Positions 44,604 through 53,100 of a stretch of DNA of 64,000 nt are shown piece after piece (the first letter of the stretch is position 1; each line of letters opens with the position of its first letter). The stretch is from an uncultured Lachnospira sp. (GTDB lineage: Bacteria > Bacillota > Clostridia > Lachnospirales > Lachnospiraceae). The notes under the pieces were generated by a model. That model worked only from the letters and a program-made list of their open reading frames with translations. It searched no databases and was not told the DNA's origin. The stretch spans positions 62,001-126,000 of the forward strand of contig CAKRLE010000007.1 of assembly GCA_934359185.1 (NCBI GenBank). Direction: 5' to 3'. A program made the position numbers and the translations under genes.

Positions 44604-45836
44604 ATGGAAAAGATATACAAAGAAAAAGCTGTGCAGCTTGGAAAGTTAATGAACACAAAGTCTACATTTTCAGTTCCGCTTATTAAGGTTATACTGGAAT
44701 GTTTTGAGATAGCTTTCGCAGAGACTGACATAGACAGATTACTTATGGTTGGTGAAGGTGAATATACTAAGGAAGAGCTAAGACAGCTTTGGGGACTTGG
44801 TGCGGCAGATTTTGAGGAATATTTTAACCATATCATAGTTGCGGGTGCATTATGGCCGAGAAGAATGGCTGGGGTGTATGAGCTTGCACCGATATTTCCG
44901 GGATGGATAGAGATATATGCATCAGGACCGGAGAATGAGACAAGAAGACAGCTTATAAAGAAGTTCTCAGAATTTGAGAATGTTCTTAAAATGCTTAATA
45001 TTCCACCAGTCAGAGCGTACATGAATCATGTTAACCAGAGTTATGTGTCGTCTAATCCGGGAAGAATGTCGACAATTGTCACGGGAGCTCTTACGGATAG
45101 TGGGAATGCGGCATCGTATAAGGAGCTTGCTGCATCGGATGATAAATCATCTGGCAATAAAGTGTCTGGCGGGCCTATAACAATAAAAGTTGGCAGCAGG
45201 ATAGATGCAGAAAATGCTGTTATGCAGGCAGGAGATTTATATCCTATGCTTTTAAAGCATGATGGACACATAAGTGTTATGAATTGTTTCTGCCGTATGA
45301 TGAAAAAGCTTGATGGCAGATCCTGTAATTATGATATGCCGGTTGAAGGCTGCATTGCAGTTGGCAGAATGTCAGATATGCTTGTGGACAATGGCGTATC
45401 AAGGGCAATATCGTATGATGAAGCTGTTGCACTTATGAGAAGCATGGAGAAAAAAGGCTGTATACATACAGTGTATCACTACGGCATAACTTCAGCAGAA
45501 GATGAGCTGATAATATGTAACTGCTGTACGGATTGTTGTTTTCTTTATAACAGTTACAGAGAGGGTGCACTGTCGCAGCTTATAATAAAGGCATATTACA
45601 GACCAAAGCTTGTTGATAAGAACCAGTGCGTGGGTTGTAACCAGTGCGGAAGATACTGTCCTACAATGGCAACGTATTATGATAAGGCAAAGAAGAAACT
45701 TATATTTGATATAGACAGATGTATAGGGTGTGGACAGTGCGTAACCCAGTGTGTCAGGCCTGTAAGAATCATGGTCAGGGATGAGAGAAATGTATTTGTC
45801 AAGACCTTGAAAAAGAAAGGGGCAGAAAATGCTTAG
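44604..45836 (+). CDS. 4Fe-4S dicluster protein with winged-helix-like N-terminus
   Basis: Protein of 410 aa. Residues about 1-100 look like a winged-helix fold (YTKEELRQLWGLGAADFEEY). The middle contains Cys groups NCFCRM with a later Cys, and ICNCCTDCCFLY. The C-terminus has two ferredoxin motifs, CVGCNQCGRYCP near 341 and CIGCGQCVTQC near 372. Similar proteins are annotated as 4Fe-4S proteins of unknown function. ATG 44604 is preferred over TTG 44595 (AGGA 9 nt upstream). Overlaps corA by 8 nt. Confidence 0.9.
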   Translation: MEKIYKEKAVQLGKLMNTKSTFSVPLIKVILECFEIAFAETDIDRLLMVGEGEYTKEELRQLWGLGAADFEEYFNHIIVAGALWPRRMAGVYELAPIFPGWIEIYASGPENETRRQLIKKFSEFENVLKMLNIPPVRAYMNHVNQSYVSSNPGRMSTIVTGALTDSGNAASYKELAASDDKSSGNKVSGGPITIKVGSRIDAENAVMQAGDLYPMLLKHDGHISVMNCFCRMMKKLDGRSCNYDMPVEGCIAVGRMSDMLVDNGVSRAISYDEAVALMRSMEKKGCIHTVYHYGITSAEDELIICNCCTDCCFLYNSYREGALSQLIIKAYYRPKLVDKNQCVGCNQCGRYCPTMATYYDKAKKKLIFDIDRCIGCGQCVTQCVRPVRIMVRDERNVFVKTLKKKGAENA

Positions 45837-46770
45837 CATATATAGAACGGATGAGAGCATAATTAATAAAATGACAGCATTTGAAGATGGTGTCTGGGTT
45901 CGTCTGGTTGACCCTACCAACACAGAATTAGTCCAGGTTGCTGAATATTATGACATTGAGGTTGATGACCTTGCAACTGCACTGGATGAGGAAGAAAGCT
46001 CGCGTATCAGTCTTGAAGATGGATATACGCTTATTCTTGTTGATATTCCATCTCCTGAGGTAAGGCATGAGAAGAAAATGTATACAACAATACCTATGGG
46101 TATTATACTTAAGCAGAATGCGATTATAACTGTATGCCGCGAAGAATCGCCTGTTGTGGATTATTTTATACGCAATAAGCAGAAAGATTTCAGCACTAAG
46201 AAAAAAATGCGTTTTATATATCAGATTCTGCTGCGTTCGGCATCGCTGTATCAGGCGTATCTACGGGGAATTGATAAAAAAAGGGTTGAGATTGAGGAGA
46301 GAGCTGGTAAAGATACAAAGGACAGCGATATAATTGACCTTCATGAGCTTGAGTCAACACTTGTATACTTTGCTACATCACTAAGGTCTAACAGTATTGT
46401 GCTTGAAAGACTAAGAAGGTATAAAAGAATTGAGCAGTATCCTGAAGATATGGAACTTCTTGAGGATGCTATGGTTGAGTATCAGCAGGCTATTGAGATG
46501 ACGGTTATATACAGGGATATTGTCGATGGTACAAGAGAACTGTTGTCATCGGTCATGGATAATAAGCTGAATAATGTAATGAAATATCTCACATCTATTA
46601 CACTGGTAATGGCTATACCAACAATTATATCAGGTATATATGGAATGAATGTGGCGGAAGAGTGGATGCCTTTTGCAGAAACTCCATATGGATTTGGTAT
46701 TATATGTGGAATAATAATTATTATTTGTATTGTTACGATGTGGATTCTGAAACGGAAAAGGATGTTATAA
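45829..46770 (+). CDS. corA: CorA family magnesium transporter
   Basis: Protein of 313 aa. A long cytoplasmic domain is followed by two C-terminal membrane helices. The selectivity signature YGMNVAEEW is present near residue 268, preceded by TMS1 (LTSITLVMAIPTIISG) and followed by TMS2 ending in a basic KRKR tail. Pentameric Mg channel. Starts inside the iron-sulfur gene's stop region. Confidence 0.95.
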   Translation: MLSIYRTDESIINKMTAFEDGVWVRLVDPTNTELVQVAEYYDIEVDDLATALDEEESSRISLEDGYTLILVDIPSPEVRHEKKMYTTIPMGIILKQNAIITVCREESPVVDYFIRNKQKDFSTKKKMRFIYQILLRSASLYQAYLRGIDKKRVEIEERAGKDTKDSDIIDLHELESTLVYFATSLRSNSIVLERLRRYKRIEQYPEDMELLEDAMVEYQQAIEMTVIYRDIVDGTRELLSSVMDNKLNNVMKYLTSITLVMAIPTIISGIYGMNVAEEWMPFAETPYGFGIICGIIIIICIVTMWILKRKRML

Positions 46771-46772
46771 AT

Positions 46773-47429
46773 ATGAAATCAGTATTGATAATTGGCATGG
46801 GTGGATTTGGACATCATCTTGTAAATAAGCTGATAGAACAGGGAAAGACACAGGTGATGGTTGTTGATAAGAAAGAAGAAGCTATAAGAGACATGTTTGG
46901 AACTGTCACTAATGCGAGAATAGGTGATTGTACCAAGACAGATGTGTTAAAGGCTCTTAAGATAGATACATATGATGAGGTTATTGTGTGTATTGAGAAA
47001 GATTTCCAGAACAGCCTGGAGGTGACAAGCCTTGTTAAAGAAGCGGGAGCTGGATATGTGACAAGTGTTGCCAGCCGCGATATACATGCTAAGTTTCTTA
47101 TGAAAAATGGCGCTGATGAGGTTGTATATCCTGACAGAGACCTTGCGGAAAAAGTTGCAGTCAAAGTGAGCGCAGATAATGTATATGATTATATAGCACT
47201 GACAGATGAATATTCTATATATGAGGTTTCAGTTCCGGCTGGCTGGGAAGGCAAATCAATGAAGGAGCTGAATGTGCGTGCTGTATACAATGTCAATGTA
47301 ATTGCAGTGGTTCATGGTAATGGGGAGATAAGTGTCATGCCAGATGTGGATTATACGTTCTGTAACGGAGACCATGTGAAAGTTCTTGCTAAGAAAAGAG
47401 ATATTGAAAATATTCTGGGGAATATATAA
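46773..47429 (+). CDS. TrkA/KtrA-type potassium-channel regulator
   Basis: Protein of 218 aa. N-terminal RCK Rossmann domain starts VLIIGMGGFGHHLVNKLIEQ, with GDCTKTDVLKALKI; C-terminal TrkA-C domain from about 140 (YSIYEVSVPAGWEGKSMKEL). It gates a membrane K channel by nucleotide binding. The partner TrkH/KtrB is not in the window. ATG 46773 is placed by family start and AAAGG; a longer frame to 46662 lies inside corA. Confidence 0.95.
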   Translation: MKSVLIIGMGGFGHHLVNKLIEQGKTQVMVVDKKEEAIRDMFGTVTNARIGDCTKTDVLKALKIDTYDEVIVCIEKDFQNSLEVTSLVKEAGAGYVTSVASRDIHAKFLMKNGADEVVYPDRDLAEKVAVKVSADNVYDYIALTDEYSIYEVSVPAGWEGKSMKELNVRAVYNVNVIAVVHGNGEISVMPDVDYTFCNGDHVKVLAKKRDIENILGNI

Positions 47430-47432
47430 TAA

Positions 47433-47474
47433 AAAGGCTGTATCAGGTATAATTCGTGATACAGCCTTTAATTC
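47433..47474 (+). terminator. Terminator of the corA-trkA operon
   Basis: AAAGGCTGTATCA (47433-47445) pairs perfectly with TGATACAGCCTTT (47457-47469); T-rich tail to 47474. It is symmetric enough to serve the minus-strand small gene too. Confidence 0.92.
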
Positions 47475-47505
47475 ATATATTGATTCAAAGTGAAACAGAA
47501 ACCGC

Positions 47506-47667
47506 TTATTTGTAAATTTCCTGCCAGCGTGAAACCATCTCCAAAGCCTCCGCTTCTGAAGGAACTTTAGTTACGATGACACCATCAAGATAAATCTCAT
47601 ATACCGGGAATTTCTTGACTGTATCACCATGTGATACGATTACCTTGTTTAACTTTACTCTTTCCAT
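47506..47667 (-). CDS. Small protein of unknown function (53 aa)
   Basis: A minus-strand frame of 53 codons, MERVKLNKVIVSHGDTVKKF onward to RWQEIYK, with a very good ribosome site (GGGGAGG, 9 nt before the ATG). Predicted fold is beta strands then a helix rich in Glu; no Cys, no membrane segment. Bounded by the trkA terminator. The strong ribosome site and ordinary codon use argue it is real. Confidence 0.78.
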   Translation of the reverse strand: MERVKLNKVIVSHGDTVKKFPVYEIYLDGVIVTKVPSEAEALEMVSRWQEIYK

Positions 47668-47815
47668 TAATAAAAACCTCCCCATAATTGATAAAATGTA
47701 AACCCCATGATTGCTACGTCAATCAACAATATATTGTATTATATCATAATGCAGAGTAAAAATAAACACATTATATTGTAATAGTACCAAAGTACCAAAA
47801 ACTTTTAAAAACGTA

Positions 47816-47844
47816 TTGCAAAAGACATGGCAATTTGTTATAAT
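47816..47844 (+). promoter_or_regulatory. Probable promoter of the diguanylate cyclase gene
   Basis: TTGCAA (47816-47821), 17 bp, TATAAT (47839-47844). Gives a leader of about 130 nt, which contains the inverted repeat CTATGTC (47924-47930) / GACATAG (47953-47959) shortly before the ribosome site. Confidence 0.65.
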
Positions 47845-47981
47845 AAAACCAAATCAGCGCGGGACAGATGGCGGCGCACCATCACTGAATTTTAGGCTTT
47901 TATTACAATATTAAATCATATATCTATGTCATATTATGGGTATGTGAACATAGACATAGTTATATGCAGAGGTGAATGACT

Positions 47982-49850
47982 ATGGATTATAATAAAGACA
48001 AAGAAGACTACATTGAAGCAATAGCAGCAGGAGAAGATATAGAGCGTATGTTGGTATCATTTGATGAACGGTATAATTTATATGTTTCAAGTAGAAGGTT
48101 TTTGAGATTTTTTAATATGGATGACAAGAAAGAGGTTAATATTATTGACTATATTCATCCAGATGATGTTGAAGCTTTTAAAGCATATGTTGACGGAGGA
48201 TATGAGAGCAAGTCTTCTGGAGAAATTATCCGTATCAGGAAGGATGATGGATATAATACATGTCTTATTATATTCAGCGGATATAATAACAATGAAGAAG
48301 GCTGCATGAATATCAAGTTTGAGCTTATAGATATTGTGACAGCTGTTGATTTCTATGTAAAGTCAGTTAATGATGTGGCTAAGACGAGACTGGTTCTTAG
48401 TTTATCAGATGAGATATTATTTACATATAACAAAAGTGATAATATATTCTGTCTGTTTAAGTATGATGAATTAAGACGTGTTGATATATATATAGGGGAT
48501 CTTGACGAGTGGAAAAAGAAAGTTATCGGAGGAAATATGGTTGCAGGTGAAGATGCTGCCATGTTTGATACATTTATTCTTGATCTTAAGAGTTATCTTG
48601 CTGATTTCACAGTGAAGTTTACAAGTTCTATATTTACAGACGGCAAGACAACAGATACAAGAGTTTTGATAGGGGCTCTCTTCACAGATAATAGTGGCAA
48701 CAAGAATATTGTCGGAAGAGTTATCAAGGACAGCAAGGGCAGTTCAATTGTTTTAGATGAGATTGCCGGTGAGTTAAGAATTGATTCTCTTACAGACGTA
48801 TATAATAAGCGTACAATCACTGAATATGCAAAGAAGAAGCTTGTTGAGGAGAAGGATAACAAGGTTATAATTGCTATATTAGACCTTGATCATTTCAAGT
48901 CAGTCAATGATTCGTTCGGACACATGATAGGCGACAAGGTTATCGCAAGGGCTGGAAGAAGATTAAAAGAAATTGTTGGCAATGATGGTGTTGTGGGAAG
49001 AATCGGTGGCGATGAGTTCATGATTGTATTTACAGGACTCAATGATGACCTTGCATTAAGAGCTATGCTTCGTGCAATCAGAACACAGATTAAGTGGGAG
49101 TTTGCTGAAGATTTTGAGGGACTTTCCATAACATGTTCTATAGGTGCATCTATATATCCTACTAATGGAACGGATTATGATGATTTGTTTAACAAGGCTG
49201 ACTGCTGTCTGTATATTGCCAAAGAAAAGGGAAGAGACAGATATGTATTTTTCAGGGATGAGCTTCACAGGGCTGAGTATGAGGCGACTCTTAACGGAAG
49301 TGAGATGAAAGCCTTTAACAGTAATAGGGAAGTCAGGGAACTGCAGTATGTCAGCAAATTTATGCAGATGGCGCTGAATGACCCACAGGGTGCTGTTAAG
49401 GATGCGCTTATGCATCTTGTTAATAATTTTGGTATTGACAATGTTTCTATATATTATGGAGATAAATATAAAAAGATATTCTCATATGGTATTGAAATCG
49501 AAGGCATGAACGATGGCAGATTCATAGGCTGGAAAGAATATAGCAGGCTTATGGCTGAAAATGCCAATTGTGTTGAGATGGGATTTATAAGTCATTATCG
49601 TTCTAATTATCCTAAGCTGTGCAGGTTCTTTAAGGATTCTAAGGTGTCATCAACTATACAGTGCGCTATCCTTGATGGCGATGTTATCAGAGGGGCTGTG
49701 ACATTTAATAAGAGCAGGAATGCAGAGGCTCAATGGGCTAATTATGAAGTTGACTGTGCTTCGGTATTTTCATCATATATTGGCATGCTGTGTAAAGGCG
49801 GCAGGCAGCAGATTTTAGAAAATGCAGAATATAATCAGATTTTAAAATAG
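47982..49850 (+). CDS. GGDEF diguanylate cyclase with PAS-like N-terminus
   Basis: Protein of 622 aa without membrane segment. About 15-250: two PAS-like sensor regions (YNLYVSSRRFLRFFNMDDKK). About 265-425: GGDEF domain beginning IDSLTDVYNKRTITEY, with DLDHFKSVNDSFGHMIGD for Mg binding and the intact GGDEF signature in RIGGDEFMIVF near 340, so it can probably make c-di-GMP. The usual RxxD inhibitory site five residues before GGDEF is not present. About 455-610: a GAF-like C-terminal region. ATG 47982 is chosen over ATG 47976 by distance from AGAGGTG. Confidence 0.93.
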   Translation: MDYNKDKEDYIEAIAAGEDIERMLVSFDERYNLYVSSRRFLRFFNMDDKKEVNIIDYIHPDDVEAFKAYVDGGYESKSSGEIIRIRKDDGYNTCLIIFSGYNNNEEGCMNIKFELIDIVTAVDFYVKSVNDVAKTRLVLSLSDEILFTYNKSDNIFCLFKYDELRRVDIYIGDLDEWKKKVIGGNMVAGEDAAMFDTFILDLKSYLADFTVKFTSSIFTDGKTTDTRVLIGALFTDNSGNKNIVGRVIKDSKGSSIVLDEIAGELRIDSLTDVYNKRTITEYAKKKLVEEKDNKVIIAILDLDHFKSVNDSFGHMIGDKVIARAGRRLKEIVGNDGVVGRIGGDEFMIVFTGLNDDLALRAMLRAIRTQIKWEFAEDFEGLSITCSIGASIYPTNGTDYDDLFNKADCCLYIAKEKGRDRYVFFRDELHRAEYEATLNGSEMKAFNSNREVRELQYVSKFMQMALNDPQGAVKDALMHLVNNFGIDNVSIYYGDKYKKIFSYGIEIEGMNDGRFIGWKEYSRLMAENANCVEMGFISHYRSNYPKLCRFFKDSKVSSTIQCAILDGDVIRGAVTFNKSRNAEAQWANYEVDCASVFSSYIGMLCKGGRQQILENAEYNQILK

Positions 49851-49892
49851 CTTGTTAATGCGGTTTGTGGTATGTTTATATATCTTTACGAT

Positions 49893-49943
49893 ACACAATA
49901 TATAGGTTGGTGTATTGACTGACCTACCAAGATATTGTATAAT
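49893..49943 (+). promoter_or_regulatory. nrdD promoter with paired NrdR boxes
   Basis: Promoter TTGACT (49915-49920), 17 bp, TATAAT (49938-49943). NrdR box 1 is ACACAATATATAGGTT (49893-49908), a close match to the consensus. Box 2 at 49925-49940 matches about 11 of 16 positions and is offset by 32 bp, three helical turns, as expected for NrdR pairs. Box 2 fills the promoter spacer, fitting dATP/ATP-dependent repression by NrdR. Confidence 0.75.
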
Positions 49944-49945
49944 CG

Positions 49946-49980
49946 ACCTTGCTGGCGGATAGTCTGACAGCAAGGTCTTT
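49946..49980 (+). terminator. Hairpin at the nrdD transcription start
   Basis: ACCTTGCTG (49946-49954) pairs with CAGCAAGGT (49968-49976), then CTTTT. The nrdD start is predicted near 49950, inside the left arm, so this is more likely the terminator of the upstream cyclase gene than an nrdD attenuator. Confidence 0.7.
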
Positions 49981-50021
49981 TATGTGTGTGAAGCACATTA
50001 CACAGGAGGTTTCGGGGGTCT

Positions 50022-52199
50022 ATGAAGATTATTAAAAGAAGTGGAACGGAGGTTAACTTTGATATTGCCAAGATTATGGCGGCGGTAGCAAAGGCTAACA
50101 ATGAGGTCGTTCATAATGAGCGTCTGTCAGAGGAACAGATTGGAGTTATAAGTAAAAATGTAGAGGATATCTGTCAGGAGATGAATCGTTCTCTTAATGT
50201 AGAGGAGATACAGGATCTTGTAGAGAATCAGATAATGAATTTCAGGGCATTTGCAGTGGCGAGAAAGTATATCACATACAGATATAAGAGAGCGCTTGTC
50301 CGTAAGTCAAACTCTACAGATGAGCAGATTCTTAGTCTGCTTGAATGCAATAATGAGGAAGTAAAGCAGGAAAATTCTAATAAGAATCCAACTGTCAACA
50401 GTGTGCAGAGAGATTACATGGCGGGTGAGGTCAGCAAAGATATTACAAAAAGATTTCTTCTTCCACAGGATATAGTAGATGCACATGAGCAGGGACTTAT
50501 ACATTTCCACGATGCAGATTACTTTGCACAGCATATGCACAACTGCTGTCTTGTTAATCTTGAGGATATGTTACAGAATGGAACTGTTATCAGTGAGACA
50601 ATGCTTGAGAAGCCTAAGAGCTTTTCTACAGCATGTAATATAGCGACACAGGCGATTGCACAGATTGCAAGTTCACAGTATGGTGGACAGAGCATAAGCC
50701 TCTCTCATCTCGCACCATTTGTGCAGATAAGCCGTGAGAAATTTGTGCGTAAGGTGAGAGCAGAATTTGATGCTGCCGGTATTGAATGTTCTGACGAGAA
50801 GGTTAAAGAGATTGCGGAGATGCGTGTCAGGGAAGAGATTAAGAATGGCGTACAGATGATCCAGTATCAGGTAATCACTCTTATGACGACTAACGGACAG
50901 GCACCATTTGTAACTGTATTTATGTATCTTAATGAAGTGCCAGATGGACAGTTAAAGGATGATTTGGCGCTTGTGATTGAGGAAATGTTAAAGCAGAGAA
51001 TCCAGGGTGTCAAAAATGAGCAGGGTGTATGGATAACACCAGCATTTCCTAAGCTTATATATGTACTTGAGGATGACAATATCCATGAGGGCGACAGATA
51101 CTGGTATCTTACAGAGCTTGCGGCAAGATGTACTGCTAAGAGAATGGTTCCTGACTATATTTCAGAGAAGATAATGAAGCAGTTAAAGGTGGATAAGAAT
51201 GGCGAGGGACAATGCTTCCCATGTATGGGATGCCGTTCATTCCTTACTGTATATAATGATGAGAATGGAAAGCCTAAGTATTACGGAAGATTTAATCAGG
51301 GTGTTGTAACTCTTAATCTTGTCGATGTAGCATGTTCTTCTGGAAAGGACATGGATAAATTCTGGTCTATACTTGATGAGAGACTTGAATTATGTAAGAG
51401 AGCGCTTATGTGCAGACATTATAGATTAAAGGGAACACCATCTGATGTGGCGCCAATTCTTTGGCAGAATGGAGCACTTGCAAGACTTAAAAAGGGTGAG
51501 ACTATTGATAAGCTTCTTTACGGAGGATATTCAACAATATCTCTTGGCTATGCTGGATTGTGTGAGTGTACAAGATATATGAAGGGTGTGTCTCATACTC
51601 AGGAGGGCGGTACAGAATTTGCGCTCAAGGTTATGAACTACCTGACAGATACATGTAAGAGATGGGCAGCAGAGACAAACATTGATTTCAGTCTTTATGG
51701 AACACCACTTGAGTCTACAACTTACAAGTTTGCCAAGTGTTTACAGAAGAGATTTGGCAAGATTCCAGGTGTTACAGATAAGAATTATATCACTAACAGT
51801 TATCATGTTCATGTAACTGAGAATATAAGCGCATTCGACAAGTTAAAGTTCGAGAGCCAGTTCCAGCCATTGTCACCTGGAGGTGCAATAAGTTATGTTG
51901 AGGTTCCTGATATGATTAACAACATACCTGCTGTTCTTTCTGTTATGCAGTACATATATGATAATATCATGTATGCAGAGCTTAACACTAAGAGCGACTA
52001 CTGCCAGGTATGCGGTTACACAGGTCAGATACAGATTGTGACAGATGAGGATGGAAAGCTTGTCTGGGAATGCCCTAACTGCAAGAACCGCAATCAGGAT
52101 AAGATGAATGTTGCCAGAAGAACCTGTGGCTATATCGGCACACAATTCTGGAATCAGGGCAGAACCCAGGAGATTAAGGAGAGAGTGCTGCATCTGTAG
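50022..52199 (+). CDS. nrdD: Anaerobic ribonucleoside-triphosphate reductase
   Basis: Class III ribonucleotide reductase, 725 aa, making deoxynucleotides without oxygen. N-terminal ATP-cone (KIIKRSGTEVNFDIAKIMAA, with NIVEEIQDLVE-like helix) gives allosteric control. The catalytic barrel follows, then a zinc site of two CxxC pairs (CQVCGY near 660, CPNC near 684). The glycyl-radical loop RRTCGYIG is near 704. The activase NrdG, needed to form the radical, is not adjacent. AGGAGG lies farther than usual before the ATG. Confidence 0.98.
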   Translation: MKIIKRSGTEVNFDIAKIMAAVAKANNEVVHNERLSEEQIGVISKNVEDICQEMNRSLNVEEIQDLVENQIMNFRAFAVARKYITYRYKRALVRKSNSTDEQILSLLECNNEEVKQENSNKNPTVNSVQRDYMAGEVSKDITKRFLLPQDIVDAHEQGLIHFHDADYFAQHMHNCCLVNLEDMLQNGTVISETMLEKPKSFSTACNIATQAIAQIASSQYGGQSISLSHLAPFVQISREKFVRKVRAEFDAAGIECSDEKVKEIAEMRVREEIKNGVQMIQYQVITLMTTNGQAPFVTVFMYLNEVPDGQLKDDLALVIEEMLKQRIQGVKNEQGVWITPAFPKLIYVLEDDNIHEGDRYWYLTELAARCTAKRMVPDYISEKIMKQLKVDKNGEGQCFPCMGCRSFLTVYNDENGKPKYYGRFNQGVVTLNLVDVACSSGKDMDKFWSILDERLELCKRALMCRHYRLKGTPSDVAPILWQNGALARLKKGETIDKLLYGGYSTISLGYAGLCECTRYMKGVSHTQEGGTEFALKVMNYLTDTCKRWAAETNIDFSLYGTPLESTTYKFAKCLQKRFGKIPGVTDKNYITNSYHVHVTENISAFDKLKFESQFQPLSPGGAISYVEVPDMINNIPAVLSVMQYIYDNIMYAELNTKSDYCQVCGYTGQIQIVTDEDGKLVWECPNCKNRNQDKMNVARRTCGYIGTQFWNQGRTQEIKERVLHL

Positions 52200-52573
52200 G
52201 ATGGGTGTTTTGGCTGAAATGGCGGTCTTTTGTTGGAGTGATGATGTTTCGGCTGAGATGGCAGCCTTTTGTTGAAGAGATGCTGTTGTTTCGGCTGAAA
52301 TAATGCCAGTTTTGGCGGAATATGGGATTAATATAGAAAAAAATCCAAAATGGCCTGAAAAAATTGAATTTCAGCCTGTGTTTGGCTGAATATAGATAAA
52401 AGTTGCGTATAGCCGCCAGATTATTGTGAAAAATTGGGGCTTTCCGCAACTTTTATTTGTTTTAAGAAAAATCAGTGACTTGAAGCAGTGATTTTTAGGC
52501 GGTTTTGGATTTTGTGAGGTGAAATGGGATGGGGAAGCCAAAAAGTCATCCTGAATATAGATTATAGTTGCGT
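52200..52573 (+). repeat. Repeat-rich non-coding region after nrdD
   Basis: No gene is supported. Seen: an imperfect tandem repeat of about 39-42 nt starting at 52207, 52246 and 52288 (each begins GTTTYGGCTGARAT-like). Inverted repeat ATAAAAGTTGCG (52396-52407) / CGCAACTTTTAT (52445-52456). An AAAAATCA/TGATTTTT pair near 52468-52497. A 23-nt direct repeat, 52386-52408 and 52551-52573, with two differences. The ATAAAAGTTGCG pair may act as the nrdD terminator. Confidence 0.65.
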
Positions 52574-52588
52574 TGTGATATACATGTG

Positions 52589-52617
52589 TTGTTTTTTTTC
52601 AATGCATAATATATAAT
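52589..52617 (+). promoter_or_regulatory. Probable promoter of the small gene before thiC
   Basis: TTGTTT (52589-52594), 17 bp, TATAAT (52612-52617). Transcript start near 52624, which excludes the GTG at 52618 as start codon of the next gene. Confidence 0.65.
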
Positions 52618-52683
52618 GTGATAAAACTGATATCAAATATGGTAAATATGAAGAATCTACTGGATGTATTATTGAGGTATAAG

Positions 52684-52953
52684 ATGGATAAAGAAGATTT
52701 AAGATTAGTATATGATTTATTAATGGAAGGCGAAGCAGTAGCAGACAAGATTGACATACTTCTCTTCACAGGAGATGAGGGCGAGACGGCACCAACTGCC
52801 AGAGGATACAGGGATGGATTCTTTGGAAGAGTTACCAAATTATATAATATTTTATATAAGTACAGCAAATACGACACAGAGAAAACCGTTGAGATACTAA
52901 GCGATGACAAGCTTTCATTGAATGAGAAGTTTGATAAATTGTTTGCTGATTAA
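52684..52953 (+). CDS. Small protein of unknown function
   Basis: From ATG 52684, supported by GAGGT at 52674-52678, this gives 89 aa starting MDKEDLRLVYDLLMEGEAVA. An ATG at 52648 would add 12 residues but has no ribosome site. Helical, charged, no membrane segment; DKIDILLFTGDEG and KLYNILYKYSKYD are its most distinctive stretches. I do not recognise a family. Confidence 0.72.
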   Translation: MDKEDLRLVYDLLMEGEAVADKIDILLFTGDEGETAPTARGYRDGFFGRVTKLYNILYKYSKYDTEKTVEILSDDKLSLNEKFDKLFAD

Positions 52954-52968
52954 TAAATAGAGTACGTT

Positions 52969-52997
52969 TTGACTAATGTGGCAAACAGTGGTATAAT
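52969..52997 (+). promoter_or_regulatory. Promoter of the thiC riboswitch transcript
   Basis: TTGACT (52969-52974), 17 bp, TATAAT (52992-52997); start predicted near 53004, at the 5' edge of the TPP aptamer. Confidence 0.82.
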
Positions 52998-53002
52998 ATA
53001 AC

Positions 53003-53092
53003 GGCTTGGGGAGCTGCCGGACAGGCGGCTGAGAGGGACAGATGTGCCGACCCATATAACCTGATTCGGATAATGCCGACGTAGGAAAGGAG
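53003..53092 (+). ncRNA. TPP riboswitch (THI element)
   Basis: Contains GGGGAGC, the invariant CTGAGAGGGACAG (pyrimidine-binding arm), GCCGACCC, ACCTGATTCGGATAATGCC and CGTAGGAA (pyrophosphate arm). The aptamer's 3' strand runs directly into AAAGGAG (53086-53092), the thiC Shine-Dalgarno, and there is no room for a terminator, so control is probably translational. Confidence 0.96.
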
Positions 53093-53100
53093 ATATTTAT

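Noticed and set aside
47845..47970. Possible c-di-GMP riboswitch in the leader of the GGDEF gene
   Set aside because: GC-rich words (GCGCGGGACAGATGGCGGCG) tempted, but the conserved GEMM bases are not present.
52618..52650. Longer N-terminus for the small gene before thiC
   Set aside because: The GTG at 52618 lies upstream of the predicted transcript start and ATG 52648 has no ribosome site.
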